The notes: generated by a model not told the origin, from the letters alone. 64,000 nucleotides of DNA from Amphibacillus sp052055485 (GCF_052055485.1 NZ_CP197171.1:2480001-2544000); one strand, 5' to 3'. Numbered from the stretch's first letter, positions 50,078 through 59,140 are shown. A program made the numbers and translations.

Positions 50078-50461
50078 ATGTTTGAATTGGATTTGAGGAG
50101 TCGTGCTCCGATTTATCAACAATTGGTTGATAAATTTAAATCATTAATTATCAAAAAAGTATTACAAACGGATGAGCAGCTTCCGTCTGTACGCACACTT
50201 GCTCAACAGTTAACTGTCAATCCGAACACCATTCAAAAAGCTTATCGAGAGCTTGAGACACAAGGATATATTTATTCTGTTAAAGGTAAGGGGAGTTTTG
50301 TTGCTCCAATTATTGATCAAGCTAATGATGATACGATTGAAACATTGAAGGATCAGATAAAAAAGTTGATATCAGAAGCGGTATTTTTAGGTGTGTCAAA
50401 AGCAGAATTACTGAATCTGGTTGATGAAGTTGATCAACAAGCGAAAGGGGGAAATAAGTGA
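50078..50461 (+). CDS. GntR-family regulator, YtrA subfamily
   Basis: A 127-residue regulator with the winged HTH RAPIYQQLVDKFKSLIIKKV, then LPSVRTLAQQLTVNPNTIQK and AYRELETQGYIYSVKGKGSF, plus a short helical C-terminal tail. It is typical of YtrA-type repressors that sit first in ABC operons. GGAGGAGGG precedes the ATG. Its stop overlaps the start of the ATPase gene. Together with the 1087 gene it shows two operons of the same design in this window. Confidence 0.93.
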   Translation: MFELDLRSRAPIYQQLVDKFKSLIIKKVLQTDEQLPSVRTLAQQLTVNPNTIQKAYRELETQGYIYSVKGKGSFVAPIIDQANDDTIETLKDQIKKLISEAVFLGVSKAELLNLVDEVDQQAKGGNK

Positions 50462-51360
50462 TGATTCATGTTCAAGATTTGACGAAAGCATACGGTAAGA
50501 AAGTAGTTATTAAAAATATTAATTTACAAATTAATAAAGGATCAATTTATGGTCTGCTCGGTTCAAATGGAGCGGGGAAAACAACCTTATTAAAAGTTAT
50601 TGCGGGCATTTTGAAACAGAAAGAAGGAACGGTTTTAATAGAGGATGAAGTTGTTTTTGAACATGCTAAACAGAAGGAGCGCCTAATCTTTATACCGGAT
50701 CAACCTTATTTCTTTTCCCATTATACAGTTAAGCAAATGGCAGAATTTTATCGTGATTTTTATCCGAATTGGAATGAAGAACGATTTAATCAATTACAAA
50801 GAATTTTTAAGCTTGATGTAAAGAGTAAAATTCAACAATTCTCAAAAGGAATGCAACGTCAAGTTTCCTTCTGGCTAGCTTTAAGTGCGATGCCAGATTA
50901 TCTTATTCTAGATGAGCCCTTTGATGGGTTGGATGCTGTGATTCGCAAAAAAATTAAAAACCTAATTATCAATGATGTAGCTGAACGAGAGATGACGGTG
51001 ATTGTTTCATCCCATAATTTACGTGAAGTTGAAGATATTTGTGATCATATTGGAATTTTACACAACGGTCAATTTATTTTAGAGAAGGATTTAGATGACT
51101 TAAAATCCGATGTGCACAAAGTACAAGTCGTCTTTAACAATGAATTGCCTGAAGGTATCTTTGAATCTTTTACTGTGCTACATAAAGAAAAAAGAGGAAG
51201 TGTTTACCTATTAATTATTAGAGGAACACATGAATCAGTTGATGAGGCTATTCAGGCAGCGAATCCACTCGTTTATGATCTGTTACCATTGACCTTAGAG
51301 GAAATATTCGTCTATGAAATGGAGGGGATTGGTTATGCAATTGAAAACATCTTGGTATAA
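50461..51360 (+). CDS. ABC transporter ATP-binding protein
   Basis: A 299-residue ATPase with Walker A GSNGAGKTT near residue 36, signature FSKGMQRQVSFWLALS near 132, Walker B YLILDEPFDGLDA near 153 and switch His VSSHNLREVED near 187. SKGM replaces SGGQ, as in the 240-1097 ATPase and YtrB relatives. The C-terminal 90 residues are an accessory domain. Its 3' end overlaps the permease gene by 26 bp. It powers the transporter formed with the following permease. Confidence 0.93.
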   Translation: MIHVQDLTKAYGKKVVIKNINLQINKGSIYGLLGSNGAGKTTLLKVIAGILKQKEGTVLIEDEVVFEHAKQKERLIFIPDQPYFFSHYTVKQMAEFYRDFYPNWNEERFNQLQRIFKLDVKSKIQQFSKGMQRQVSFWLALSAMPDYLILDEPFDGLDAVIRKKIKNLIINDVAEREMTVIVSSHNLREVEDICDHIGILHNGQFILEKDLDDLKSDVHKVQVVFNNELPEGIFESFTVLHKEKRGSVYLLIIRGTHESVDEAIQAANPLVYDLLPLTLEEIFVYEMEGIGYAIENILV

Positions 51361-53296
51361 ACATGAAATGATGAAGCAGAACTTTCGCCAAGTTGGCTGG
51401 ATCAGCTTAATTTATTGTCTAGCCTTATTTTTCGCTGTTCCGCTCAATATGTTCATGCAGATCAATCAACCAGATCGATATGAGTATTTTTATTATGTTG
51501 AATCTATTTTTGAATTTGGTATTATCGCTCAAATACTGATGTTATTTATTGTTCCTGTATTGATGGGAATGTTTATATTACGTTATTTACATCAAAAAGA
51601 TGCCAGTGACTTTTTGCATAGTTTACCCATTTCACGAACGAAATTTTTCTGGCAACAGGCTGGATTTGGTCTTATCGCTCTTTGGTTGCCAATTATGATA
51701 AACGGGGGACTAATCTTTTTAATCAATCGTCTTTTTGATGTATCGGATATATTTCGTTTGATGGACTTGGGGTATTGGTTGCTCATATCGATTATCCTGA
51801 TCACGTTTATTTATAGTGTCAGTTTGATTCTTGGTGTGCTAACAGGAATTACGATTATTCAAGGGATTTTTACTTATATCTTTTTGTATTTACCGGTAGG
51901 TTTTACATTTTTATTTGTTTATAATCTTAACTTTGCCGTCGTTGGGTTACCAGAGTCACATTTTATCTCTGATCGAATTTTTGAACTTTCACCGATTTCG
52001 GATTTTGAAATTTTTGTTGGAAGTTTTGGAGATGTAAGTTCGAGAATAGTGATGTATCTGATTTTAATTGTATTTTTCTTAGTTTTAGCACAAATACTTT
52101 ATAAAATTCGTCCAGCAGAAGCTGCGACTCAAGCGATTGCGTTTCAAATGTTAAAACCGATCTTTATTTATAGCTTTACCTTCTGTTTCACATTGATAGG
52201 CGGTCTTTATTTTGGTTTATTTCAACAAGACTATTTAGGCATACTGATTGGTTATTTACTTTTTTCAATCATTGGTTATTTTATTAGTCAAATGATCGTT
52301 CATAAAACATGGCGTGTCTTTCGAGAATGGCGAGATTATGGGTTCTTTTTCATCGGCTTTACGATATTAATTATTTTCATTGTCACTGATCTGACAGGTT
52401 TCCAAAGTCGAATCCCAGATCTTGAAGAGGTTGAATCAGTCTTTGTCATCGATGATGTTTATTCATTTAATTATGATTCCGATATGTATGGCGAATTAGA
52501 AGGATTTACAAACGCTGAAGATATTGAACTTGTTCGGGATTATCATCAGTCTTTAATCGATAACGTTGAGCGAGAAGCGGCTTTTGATCATAATAATTAT
52601 CCAATTGAAATTATTTATCGCTTGGAAAATGGTAAAGAACTCGTTCGGGAATATAACATCCCGTGGTCTGAAGTTAATGTTGGTGTATTAAGAGAGTTAA
52701 GACAAAGACCTATTTATAAAAAATACACCAATGCGCTTTTTATGATTGATCCAGCTATGGTTAATCAGATTCAGTTTACGACTTATCCATCATATAAATC
52801 GGCAGTTATTACTGATCGCAGTCAAATAGTAGAACTGATCGAACTGTTCAAACAAGATATTTTGGATTCGGATGAGAACTTTTATAATTCAGGTACATCT
52901 GTTGAAATAAGTCTCATTAATCAGGATTATCACAATGTTTTTTTAGACTTAAATCGAAAACATAAACGAGTCATCGAATGGCTAAAAGAAAATGAATTAG
53001 AGCATCAAGCGATGATTGTTGCCGAAGATATCGAGTCGATACTTATAGCCCGTCCTGATAATATTGAAGAGATTGACTATTATGGTCCGGACAATTATCC
53101 AATTCATATGATACCTGAATCACAACGAATAGAAATTACTGATCGTAATTTAATTGAAGAGACTTTTGAACAGATTAGTTTTGATTATTATGATGGCGAT
53201 TATTTACTTGTTCTTTATTTAAAAGAGATGCGAGAACCTTATATCATTCAAACCACTGAATCATTGTTACCTAAGCAAATATTAGAACAACTTTAG
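51335..53296 (+). CDS. ABC permease with large C-terminal soluble domain
   Basis: A 653-residue protein. About nine or ten membrane helices fill residues 15-370 (for example LISIILITFIYSVSLILGVL), with LHSLPISRTKFFWQQ after helix 2 as in ABC-2 permeases of this group. Residues 375-653 are soluble, acidic and repeat short DFDYY-type patterns; by topology they should lie outside the cell. The ATG at 51335 has GGAGGGG and lies inside the ATPase gene. Substrate unknown; YtrA-type systems often respond to cell-wall stress. Confidence 0.87.
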   Translation: MQLKTSWYKHEMMKQNFRQVGWISLIYCLALFFAVPLNMFMQINQPDRYEYFYYVESIFEFGIIAQILMLFIVPVLMGMFILRYLHQKDASDFLHSLPISRTKFFWQQAGFGLIALWLPIMINGGLIFLINRLFDVSDIFRLMDLGYWLLISIILITFIYSVSLILGVLTGITIIQGIFTYIFLYLPVGFTFLFVYNLNFAVVGLPESHFISDRIFELSPISDFEIFVGSFGDVSSRIVMYLILIVFFLVLAQILYKIRPAEAATQAIAFQMLKPIFIYSFTFCFTLIGGLYFGLFQQDYLGILIGYLLFSIIGYFISQMIVHKTWRVFREWRDYGFFFIGFTILIIFIVTDLTGFQSRIPDLEEVESVFVIDDVYSFNYDSDMYGELEGFTNAEDIELVRDYHQSLIDNVEREAAFDHNNYPIEIIYRLENGKELVREYNIPWSEVNVGVLRELRQRPIYKKYTNALFMIDPAMVNQIQFTTYPSYKSAVITDRSQIVELIELFKQDILDSDENFYNSGTSVEISLINQDYHNVFLDLNRKHKRVIEWLKENELEHQAMIVAEDIESILIARPDNIEEIDYYGPDNYPIHMIPESQRIEITDRNLIEETFEQISFDYYDGDYLLVLYLKEMREPYIIQTTESLLPKQILEQL

Positions 53297-53334
53297 AAAA
53301 AATGGACTTATCGCCAAGTGCTTATGGTGAAAGC

Positions 53335-53393
53335 CTTAGTTTTCATTATACTATCAGCAAAAAATCTTATACTTTCTGATAGTAAAACTAAAG
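53335..53393 (+). promoter_or_regulatory. Interrupted inverted repeat before the ECF sigma gene
   Basis: TTAGTTTT...CTATCAG and CTGATAG-TAAAACTAA form a long broken stem around an AT-rich loop. Without a T-run it is not a good terminator. It lies just ahead of the sigma gene's ribosome binding site and may control it. Confidence 0.4.
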
Positions 53394-53409
53394 AAGGGAA
53401 TGCGTTCGG

Positions 53410-53937
53410 ATGCAAGCAACATTAATGGAATCCAACTTAGATTTTACCGATTATTATCATCAATTCTATAATGAAATGTACTATGTCGCCAAACGTATTG
53501 TCCACAATCACTATAGTGCTGAGGATGTTATTCAAGAGGCTTATATTAAGGCGTACAAAAATTATGCTCATTTAACCGACCACTCCAAATGTCGAGCTTG
53601 GTTGCGAACGATTGTGATTCGAACGGCGATTGATTATTATCGGAAGCAGATGAAATATGAGATCGTCTCAGTAGAAGAAAGTGCTGAGATAGGACAATTA
53701 CTTATTTGTCCTGACAACAATGTTCAAGATCAATTTGCTTGGCATCTTAAGCAGGAATATATTATGGATGCTATTGGGACTTTGCCAAAAAGTATGCAGT
53801 CTGTCTTAAAGATGAAAATGCAAACAGATGGGAAGGATCAAGATATTGCTGATCAATTAAATATTTCGCTTTCAGCCGTTAAAACACGTTTGCATCGGGC
53901 AAGAAAACTGTTAAAAGAAACCTATGATCAATTATAA
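53410..53937 (+). CDS. ECF-type RNA polymerase sigma factor
   Basis: A 175-residue sigma factor. Region 2 is about residues 10-80 (FYNEMYYVAKRIVHNHYSA, then EDVIQEAYIKAYKNYAHL, then KCRAWLRTIVIRTAIDYYRK). Region 4 is about 115-170 (LPKSMQSVLKMKMQTDGK, then IADQLNISLSAVKTRLHRAR). The ATG at 53410 is 11 nt from GAAGGG, a loose spacing. No anti-sigma gene follows; the next product is a 42-residue protein. It is not closely alike to the other ECF factor at 25628. Confidence 0.9.
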   Translation: MQATLMESNLDFTDYYHQFYNEMYYVAKRIVHNHYSAEDVIQEAYIKAYKNYAHLTDHSKCRAWLRTIVIRTAIDYYRKQMKYEIVSVEESAEIGQLLICPDNNVQDQFAWHLKQEYIMDAIGTLPKSMQSVLKMKMQTDGKDQDIADQLNISLSAVKTRLHRARKLLKETYDQL

Positions 53938-53950
53938 TTAGCATTTTTTT

Positions 53951-53990
53951 CTGTCAATAGTGGCTTTAAAAAAGGGCAAGCTATTGACAG
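53951..53990 (+). promoter_or_regulatory. Inverted repeat touching the ribosome binding site of the DUF3918-like gene
   Basis: CTGTCAATAG (53951-53960) and CTATTGACAG (53981-53990) are perfect 10-bp arms. The right arm ends in the first bases of AGGAGGTG. Folding in the mRNA could partly hide that site. Confidence 0.5.
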
Positions 53991-54003
53991 GAGGTGTTCA
54001 ATA

Positions 54004-54132
54004 GTGAATAAAAAGAACAATATGATCATACCAATACTTGCTTCCATTGGCGTTGGTGCAGCAACTTTTTATAGTATGCGCCGCAATGGCAATAAAAATC
54101 CTGTTCAACAAATGACCAATATGCTTAAATAA
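54004..54132 (+). CDS. Small DUF3918 (YrzQ-like) protein
   Basis: A 42-residue protein read from a GTG with AGGAGGTG at 7 nt. It has a basic N-terminus (MNKKNNM), one short membrane-like segment (IIPILASIGVGAATFYSM), and then a basic and polar tail (RRNGNKNPVQQMTNMLK). The pattern of a GVGAA-containing segment followed by MRRN resembles the DUF3918/YrzQ family of Bacillaceae, function unknown. It directly follows an ECF sigma gene and ends in a strong terminator. Confidence 0.7.
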   Translation: MNKKNNMIIPILASIGVGAATFYSMRRNGNKNPVQQMTNMLK

Positions 54133-54146
54133 TTATTGTGAAAAGT

Positions 54147-54187
54147 AAATCGACAAACGACTTAAGTCGTTTGTCGATTTTTTTTAA
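54147..54187 (+). terminator. Strong terminator with 17-bp perfect stem
   Basis: Bases 54147-54180 form a perfect palindrome centred on CTTAAG (54161-54166), half-site AAATCGACAAACGACTT, followed by a T run. It ends the ECF sigma/DUF3918 transcript. Confidence 0.92.
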
Positions 54188-54566
54188 CTACGATAAAATA
54201 TAACTCTTCAGATTTTCGCTATAGACGCTGTGACAAAAGCATTTTATCTAATCACCCATACAGGCTGTTCGAAAGGTGTTTCAATCAGATATGTCGAAAA
54301 TACTAAGTTATTCATACGTTCATTTTTATTGAACATCTTAAGGGAAATAAAGTTTTTTGGGGGTTACTAAAATCGTGGAATTGATAGCGCCTTTTCAATT
54401 ATTTGCTCATCAAAAACTTCTGTACATTATTGAATGAGTCTCAGGATTTTTAGGTTGTGAGTCTATTTTGTCAGAAAATTAAATCAACTCATATCATATT
54501 AATAGTGAACATAAGGTATTTTTGTTATACTGGATTTAAGTAAATTTTGATAAAGGAGTAGATCTT
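54188..54566. other. Intergenic gap without a recognisable gene
   Basis: I see no reading frame with a ribosome binding site and no repeat of the families found elsewhere. TATACT near 54528 could be the -10 box of the following gene, but its -35 region is poor. Confidence 0.4.
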
Positions 54567-55619
54567 ATGACAAAAAAGTTAACAGGTTATTTAGGTACAT
54601 ATACAAAAGCAGATAGTGAAGGGGTTTATCGATTTACACTAGATATTGACCAATCAAACATAATAGATGTAACCCCTGTTGCTAAATTAGACAATCCAAC
54701 GTATGTGACGCTATCAAATGATAACAACTTTTTATACGCTGTCTCTAAAGAGGGAGATCAAGGAGGTATCACAGCATTTTCCATTGATCAAGCAACAGGT
54801 GAGTTAAACAAATTAAATAGTCTTGCTCAAGCGGGTTCTCCCCCTTGCCATGTCAGTGTCAATAAGGATAATTCGATTGTAATAACAGCAAATTATCATA
54901 CGAAACAAGTTGTTTCTTATTTAACAAATTCAGATGGTTCTTTAAAACAGGTTGCTGATATTGCTGAACATGAGGGTTCGGGTCCACATGAACGTCAAGA
55001 GAAGCCACACATACATTATGCGGGTTTTTCACCAGATGAAAAGTATGTTTTAGCTATTGATTTAGGTAGTGATGAGATTATAACTTATGCGATTGATAAG
55101 CTAGGTAAATTAACGAAAAAGCATGTCTTTAAAGCACCTGCAGGGAGTGGACCAAGACATTTAGCTTTTGCACCGAATGGAGAATATGCTTATGTGATGA
55201 CAGAATTGTCATCAGAAGTATTAACACTCAAATATAATGCTGAGACAGGTGAGTTTTCACAGTTGCAAAGGTTAAAAGCAATTCCTGAGTCATTTAAAGA
55301 AGTGAATGATGGTAGTGCGATTCATCTGACGATGGATGGAAAATTTGTCTATGTTGGAAATAGGGGGCATAATAGTATTGCTGTCTTTAAAGTTGATTCA
55401 GTTTCTAATCAGCTTGAGTTTGTTGAGTGGACAGCAACAGAAGGGGATTGGCCACGAGACTTTGTTTTATCACCAGATGAAAAGCTGTTAATTGCTTCAA
55501 ACCAGAACTCAGGAACGTTAACTGTTTTTAAACGTGATCAAGAATTAGGCAAGTTAACTTTAAAACAAACGGATGTTAAGGCACCAGAAGTTGTTTGTGT
55601 CAAATTTAATACTAAATAG
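54567..55619 (+). CDS. Lactonase-family beta-propeller (6-phosphogluconolactonase-like)
   Basis: A 350-residue seven-bladed beta-propeller of the lactonase family (PF10282; B. subtilis YkgB type). Family blocks are GYLGTYTKADSEGVYRFTLD at the N-terminus, GSPPCHVSVNKD near residue 92, DLGSDEIITYAID near 170, GSGPRHLAFAPNGEYAYVMTE near 192 and VGNRGHNSIAVFKVD near 265. It should open 6-phosphogluconolactone in the oxidative pentose phosphate path. The predicted start has AAAGGAG. It is a single gene. Confidence 0.88.
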   Translation: MTKKLTGYLGTYTKADSEGVYRFTLDIDQSNIIDVTPVAKLDNPTYVTLSNDNNFLYAVSKEGDQGGITAFSIDQATGELNKLNSLAQAGSPPCHVSVNKDNSIVITANYHTKQVVSYLTNSDGSLKQVADIAEHEGSGPHERQEKPHIHYAGFSPDEKYVLAIDLGSDEIITYAIDKLGKLTKKHVFKAPAGSGPRHLAFAPNGEYAYVMTELSSEVLTLKYNAETGEFSQLQRLKAIPESFKEVNDGSAIHLTMDGKFVYVGNRGHNSIAVFKVDSVSNQLEFVEWTATEGDWPRDFVLSPDEKLLIASNQNSGTLTVFKRDQELGKLTLKQTDVKAPEVVCVKFNTK

Positions 55620-55674
55620 ACATAACAGAAATAAGTTAGTAGGTGTCTTATTTTGATAATGGATTAAAAAGTAG

Positions 55675-55850
55675 TAGACAACTTTATTTAGCTATGGTAA
55701 GATATGTCTAAATAAGCACATGAATCCGCTTTCGATAATTCATGTAAAAATAATCAATTTTATAATTTTTTTATGTGACTAAGTGAGATTAGGCATAGAG
55801 AAGCGTTAAAGGTTTTCGTTAATCGAATCCCTTTTGCTCTCTATGCCTTT
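55675..55850 (+). promoter_or_regulatory. Promoter, RAT antiterminator and terminator leader of the GlcNAc PTS operon
   Basis: TAGACA (55675-55680), 17 bp, TAAGAT (55698-55703). Downstream, TGTGACTAAGTGAGATTAGG (55774-55793) resembles the RAT stem bound by BglG/GlcT antiterminators. It overlaps a terminator: AGGCATAGAGA (55791-55801) pairs with TCTCTATGCCT (55838-55848), then a T run. The two are mutually exclusive. The operon encodes a BglG-type antiterminator. A cre-like site with one mismatch lies at 55721-55735 on the minus strand. Confidence 0.7.
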
Positions 55851-55898
55851 TTTATTTGGTTGTAGCATATTTAAAGACCTCAGAAGGAGAAATCATGC

Positions 55899-56384
55899 AT
55901 GTTAAAAAATTTATTTAAAAAAACAACAAAAAAGGAAATTATTGCACCAATATCAGGAGAACTCGTCTCTTTAGATAAAGTTCCTGATCCGGTTTTTGCG
56001 GAAAAAATGATGGGGGAAGGTGTTGCAATCATACCGATCGATGGAAAAGTCGTTGCTCCTATAAACGGAAAAGTTATTCAGATACCAAAGAGTAACCATG
56101 CGATCGGTTTAGAGGCGGAAGACGGGACTGAAATATTAATTCATATTGGTTTAGAAACAGTTGGATTAAAAGGAAGTGGATTTCAACCGCTTGTCAGCGT
56201 CAATGATCAAATTAAAATAGGTGATCCGCTCCTAGATGTAGATTTATCTTATATTAAGCAACATGTTGAAAGTATAATCACACCGGTGATTATAACCAAT
56301 AGTAATACAAATAATAAAACCTATAAAACTACACCAAATGTTCAAGTCATTGCTGGACAATCACCTATTATCACTATTCTTTAA
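55899..56384 (+). CDS. PTS EIIA component, glucose type
   Basis: A 161-residue EIIA(Glc) domain (PF00358) as a separate protein. The phosphorylated His lies in EILIHIGLETVGLKG near residue 88, with the helper His in SNHAIGLEAEDG near 68. It takes phosphate from HPr and passes it to the EIIB domain of the EIICB permease encoded at 57411, which has no EIIA of its own. AGAAGGAG precedes the ATG. It is the first gene of the operon, after the RAT/terminator leader. Confidence 0.93.
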   Translation: MLKNLFKKTTKKEIIAPISGELVSLDKVPDPVFAEKMMGEGVAIIPIDGKVVAPINGKVIQIPKSNHAIGLEAEDGTEILIHIGLETVGLKGSGFQPLVSVNDQIKIGDPLLDVDLSYIKQHVESIITPVIITNSNTNNKTYKTTPNVQVIAGQSPIITIL

Positions 56385-56424
56385 TAGTAAAAAGGATAGA
56401 TTGAATAAAAAGGAGTTGATATCA

Positions 56425-57246
56425 ATGAAATTAAAGAAAAAGCTGAACAATAACGCTATTCTCGTTGTGGATGATGATAATGAAGAAAAAGTGGCAATAG
56501 GGAGTGGAATTGCTTATGGAAAGCGTAAAAATGACCTGATTAATAAGAATCAAATAGAGCAACTATTTGTAATGAAAGAAAATGAAAAGCTGCAGCAATT
56601 ATTAAATCGAATCCCAGAGGAACATTTTCTTATTTCAGAAGAAATCATCTCCTATGCTGAAGACTATCTTGGAACAAAACTGAGTGAACATATTCATATC
56701 GTGCTAACAGATCATATTTCATTTGCGCTTGAGAGAATTAAAGAAGGTATTTATTTACCTAACAAATTATTAAATGAAATCAAAATTTTATATCGCGATG
56801 AATTTGAAATTGGGACATGGGCTGTTAAGCATATGCGTGATACGTTTCAATTAGATGTTCCGATTGATGAAGCTGCTCATATCGCGCTCCATATCCATAC
56901 GATGAAATTGCAGGGTAGTGATTACCGCCGAACGATCAAACATACGTCCATTGTTAGAGAAATGATTCAATATATTTTAGCGAAAATGCAGCTAACGATT
57001 AAAGAAGAAGATATTGCGTATCAAAGATTAGTCACTCATTTGTATTTTACCTTATCGAGAGTTGGGCAATTTGAGGTGCATGAAATGGATGAGGAGATGT
57101 TGGCAATGATCAAAATGAAATTTTCTGAATCCTACGACTTAACAGCAGAAGTTACTCAGCTTGTTACTGATAAATATGATATTAAATTTCCAGAATCGGA
57201 GCTTGGTTATATAACGATTCATATTGAAAGATTGAACAAACTTTAA
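56425..57246 (+). CDS. BglG/GlcT-family transcriptional antiterminator
   Basis: A 273-residue RNA-binding antiterminator. The CAT domain (about residues 1-55) has LNNNAILVVDDDNEEKVAIG, then SGIAYGKRKNDLI. Two PRDs follow (about 65-165 and 170-273) with histidines in HIHIVLTDHISFALER, AAHIALHIHTMKLQ and HLYFTLSR. It should bind the RAT in the leader at 55774 and prevent early termination when its PTS sugar is present, with phosphorylation of the PRDs as the switch. The ATG at 56425 follows AAAAGGAG. No EIIA/EIIB domains are fused. Confidence 0.92.
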   Translation: MKLKKKLNNNAILVVDDDNEEKVAIGSGIAYGKRKNDLINKNQIEQLFVMKENEKLQQLLNRIPEEHFLISEEIISYAEDYLGTKLSEHIHIVLTDHISFALERIKEGIYLPNKLLNEIKILYRDEFEIGTWAVKHMRDTFQLDVPIDEAAHIALHIHTMKLQGSDYRRTIKHTSIVREMIQYILAKMQLTIKEEDIAYQRLVTHLYFTLSRVGQFEVHEMDEEMLAMIKMKFSESYDLTAEVTQLVTDKYDIKFPESELGYITIHIERLNKL

Positions 57247-57410
57247 TTGAAGGAGGAGATATTTGGGACCCTTTAACTTTATAAACAGATGTTATTTGAG
57301 GAGGTGAGGCGAGAAATCAATTGGACCATGCAATTTATGAAAGTATTTTATTTTTATTGAAACTGCAATTATTAATTTTAACAAAACAATAGGGATAGGA
57401 GAGATTTATT

Positions 57411-58865
57411 ATGGTAATGAAGTATTTACAAAAACTTGGTCGATCATTAATGTTACCGGTAGCCGTTTTGCCAGCAGCTGCGATTTTAATGGGAATTGGT
57501 TATTGGATTGATCCTAGTGGATGGGGAGAGGGGAGTGCAATTGCTGCTTTCTTAATTCAAGCAGGTGGATCAATCATTGATAATATGTCGATTTTATTTG
57601 CTGTTGGTGTTGCCTTTGGTATGGCGAAGCAAAAAGATGGTTCAGCAGCTTTAAGTGGACTTGTCGCCTTTCTGGTTATAACTACACTCTTATCAACAGA
57701 TACTGTGGCTATGTTGCAAGGGATTGATCCAGGTGAGGTTAATGCGGCATTTGGCAGTATAGCGAATCAGTTCATCGGAATCATTTCAGGGATCGTTGCA
57801 TCAATTATGTATAACCGGTTTAGTCATGTGAAGTTACCGGATGCACTTGCTTTCTTTAGTGGGAAACGATTAGTACCGATTATGACAGCGGTTTCCATGT
57901 TAGTGGTTTCAGGAGCGCTATTTATTATTTGGCCAGTTATTTATACAGGGTTGGTTTCTTTTGGTGAGAGTATTAGTAATTTGGGAGCGCTCGGTGCAGG
58001 GTTGTACGGCTTCTTTAACCGCTTATTAATTCCAACGGGTCTACACCATGCATTGAACTCTGTTTTCTGGTTTGATGTAGCTGGGATTAATGATATTGCG
58101 AATTTCTGGTCCGGTGAAGGAGTGAAAGGTGTAACCGGCATGTATCAAGCTGGCTTCTTCCCAGTTATGATGTTCGGTCTTCCAGCAGCAGCTCTGGCAA
58201 TGTACCATACTGCTAAAGAAAATAAAAGAAAAACAGTTGCTTCATTATTGATGGCAGCAGGATTTGCTTCATTTTTTACTGGAGTGACTGAACCACTTGA
58301 GTTTGGATTTATGTTCTTAGCACCTGCTCTTTACGTTGTCCACGCAGCTTTAACGGGTGTGTCATTGATTATTGCTTCAACGTTCCAATGGACCGCTGGC
58401 TTTGGTTTCAGTGCAGGTTTTGTTGACTTTTTCTTAAGTTCACAATTGCCACTCGCCAATCGACCATTAATGTTAATTGCACAAGGTCTTGTCTTTGCCG
58501 TGATTTACTATGTGCTTTTCCGTGTGATCATTATTAAATTTGATTTAAAAACACCTGGTAGGGGTGATGAAGAGTTGGAAACGGACGAAACTGGTGTTCA
58601 GCAAGAGTTCGACAGTGCGAATAAAATAGCAGTATTAGCTAAAGAAATTTACACAGCCCTTGGTGGAGATCAAAATGTGACATCTGTTGATAATTGTGTG
58701 ACAAGATTAAGACTTACCGTTAAAGATGTCGATGCAGTAGATCAAAGGAGAATTAAAAATACAGGGGTATCTGGTATTAAGGTAATCGGAAAAAATGATA
58801 TTCAAGTGATTGTTGGTACACAAGTTCAATTTGTTGCAGATGAAATTATGAAAATACGTTCGTAA
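57411..58865 (+). CDS. PTS EIICB permease, N-acetylglucosamine (NagP-like) type
   Basis: A 484-residue permease. The EIIC domain (about 1-385) starts YLQKLGRSLMLPVAVLPAAA and contains LPDALAFFSGKRLVPIMTAV, then GFFNRLLIPTGLHHALNSVF, and the substrate loop FTGVTEPLEFGFMFLAP near 290. These blocks are much closer to NagP/NagE than to PtsG as I know them. The EIIB domain (about 405-484) has its cysteine in VDNCVTRLRLTVKD near 425. EIIA comes from the separate protein at 55899. A PL8 lyase gene lies downstream, which fits GlcNAc use. AGGAGAG precedes the ATG. Confidence 0.9.
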   Translation: MVMKYLQKLGRSLMLPVAVLPAAAILMGIGYWIDPSGWGEGSAIAAFLIQAGGSIIDNMSILFAVGVAFGMAKQKDGSAALSGLVAFLVITTLLSTDTVAMLQGIDPGEVNAAFGSIANQFIGIISGIVASIMYNRFSHVKLPDALAFFSGKRLVPIMTAVSMLVVSGALFIIWPVIYTGLVSFGESISNLGALGAGLYGFFNRLLIPTGLHHALNSVFWFDVAGINDIANFWSGEGVKGVTGMYQAGFFPVMMFGLPAAALAMYHTAKENKRKTVASLLMAAGFASFFTGVTEPLEFGFMFLAPALYVVHAALTGVSLIIASTFQWTAGFGFSAGFVDFFLSSQLPLANRPLMLIAQGLVFAVIYYVLFRVIIIKFDLKTPGRGDEELETDETGVQQEFDSANKIAVLAKEIYTALGGDQNVTSVDNCVTRLRLTVKDVDAVDQRRIKNTGVSGIKVIGKNDIQVIVGTQVQFVADEIMKIRS

Positions 58866-58968
58866 TTTGCTGTGCAGTTTAACCCATAACTAGACAATCA
58901 TTACTTTTGGGCTGTATGCGATATAGAAAAATATTATAGTTCCATACAAATAAAAAGCAGTATAAAGA

Positions 58969-59015
58969 CATGATGTTGATGAGTTTATGTTTGTCAACAT
59001 CATGGTTTGTTCTTA
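58969..59015 (+). terminator. Terminator-like stem-loop after the NagP-like gene
   Basis: CATGATGTTGA (58969-58979) pairs perfectly with TCAACATCATG (58993-59003), followed by GTTTGTTCTT, a weak T-rich tail. Confidence 0.65.
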
Positions 59016-59071
59016 TGTTATTCACCATTATTGTAAGAAGAGTTAGTCAAAATAATCAAAGGGGATTTTAG

Positions 59072-59140
59072 ATGAATCAATCATTAGCGATAAAACATTA
59101 TAATGATTACGTAACTTATTTTTTCATTGGAGATCAGTGA
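59072..59140 (+). CDS. Possible 22-residue peptide ORF
   Basis: An ATG with AAAGGGGA at a fair distance opens 22 codons beginning MNQSLAIKHYNDYV and stops at 59140, 166 bp before the lyase gene. It may be the start of a lost gene or a leader peptide. I know no family. The rest of 58866-59306 shows an AGCG...CGCT dyad and TCTAG...CTAGA near 59200-59230 and nothing firmer. Confidence 0.3.
   Translation: MNQSLAIKHYNDYVTYFFIGDQ

Noticed and set aside
53400..53430. Upstream ATG at 53400 as start of the sigma gene
   Set aside because: It is out of frame with the conserved sigma protein.
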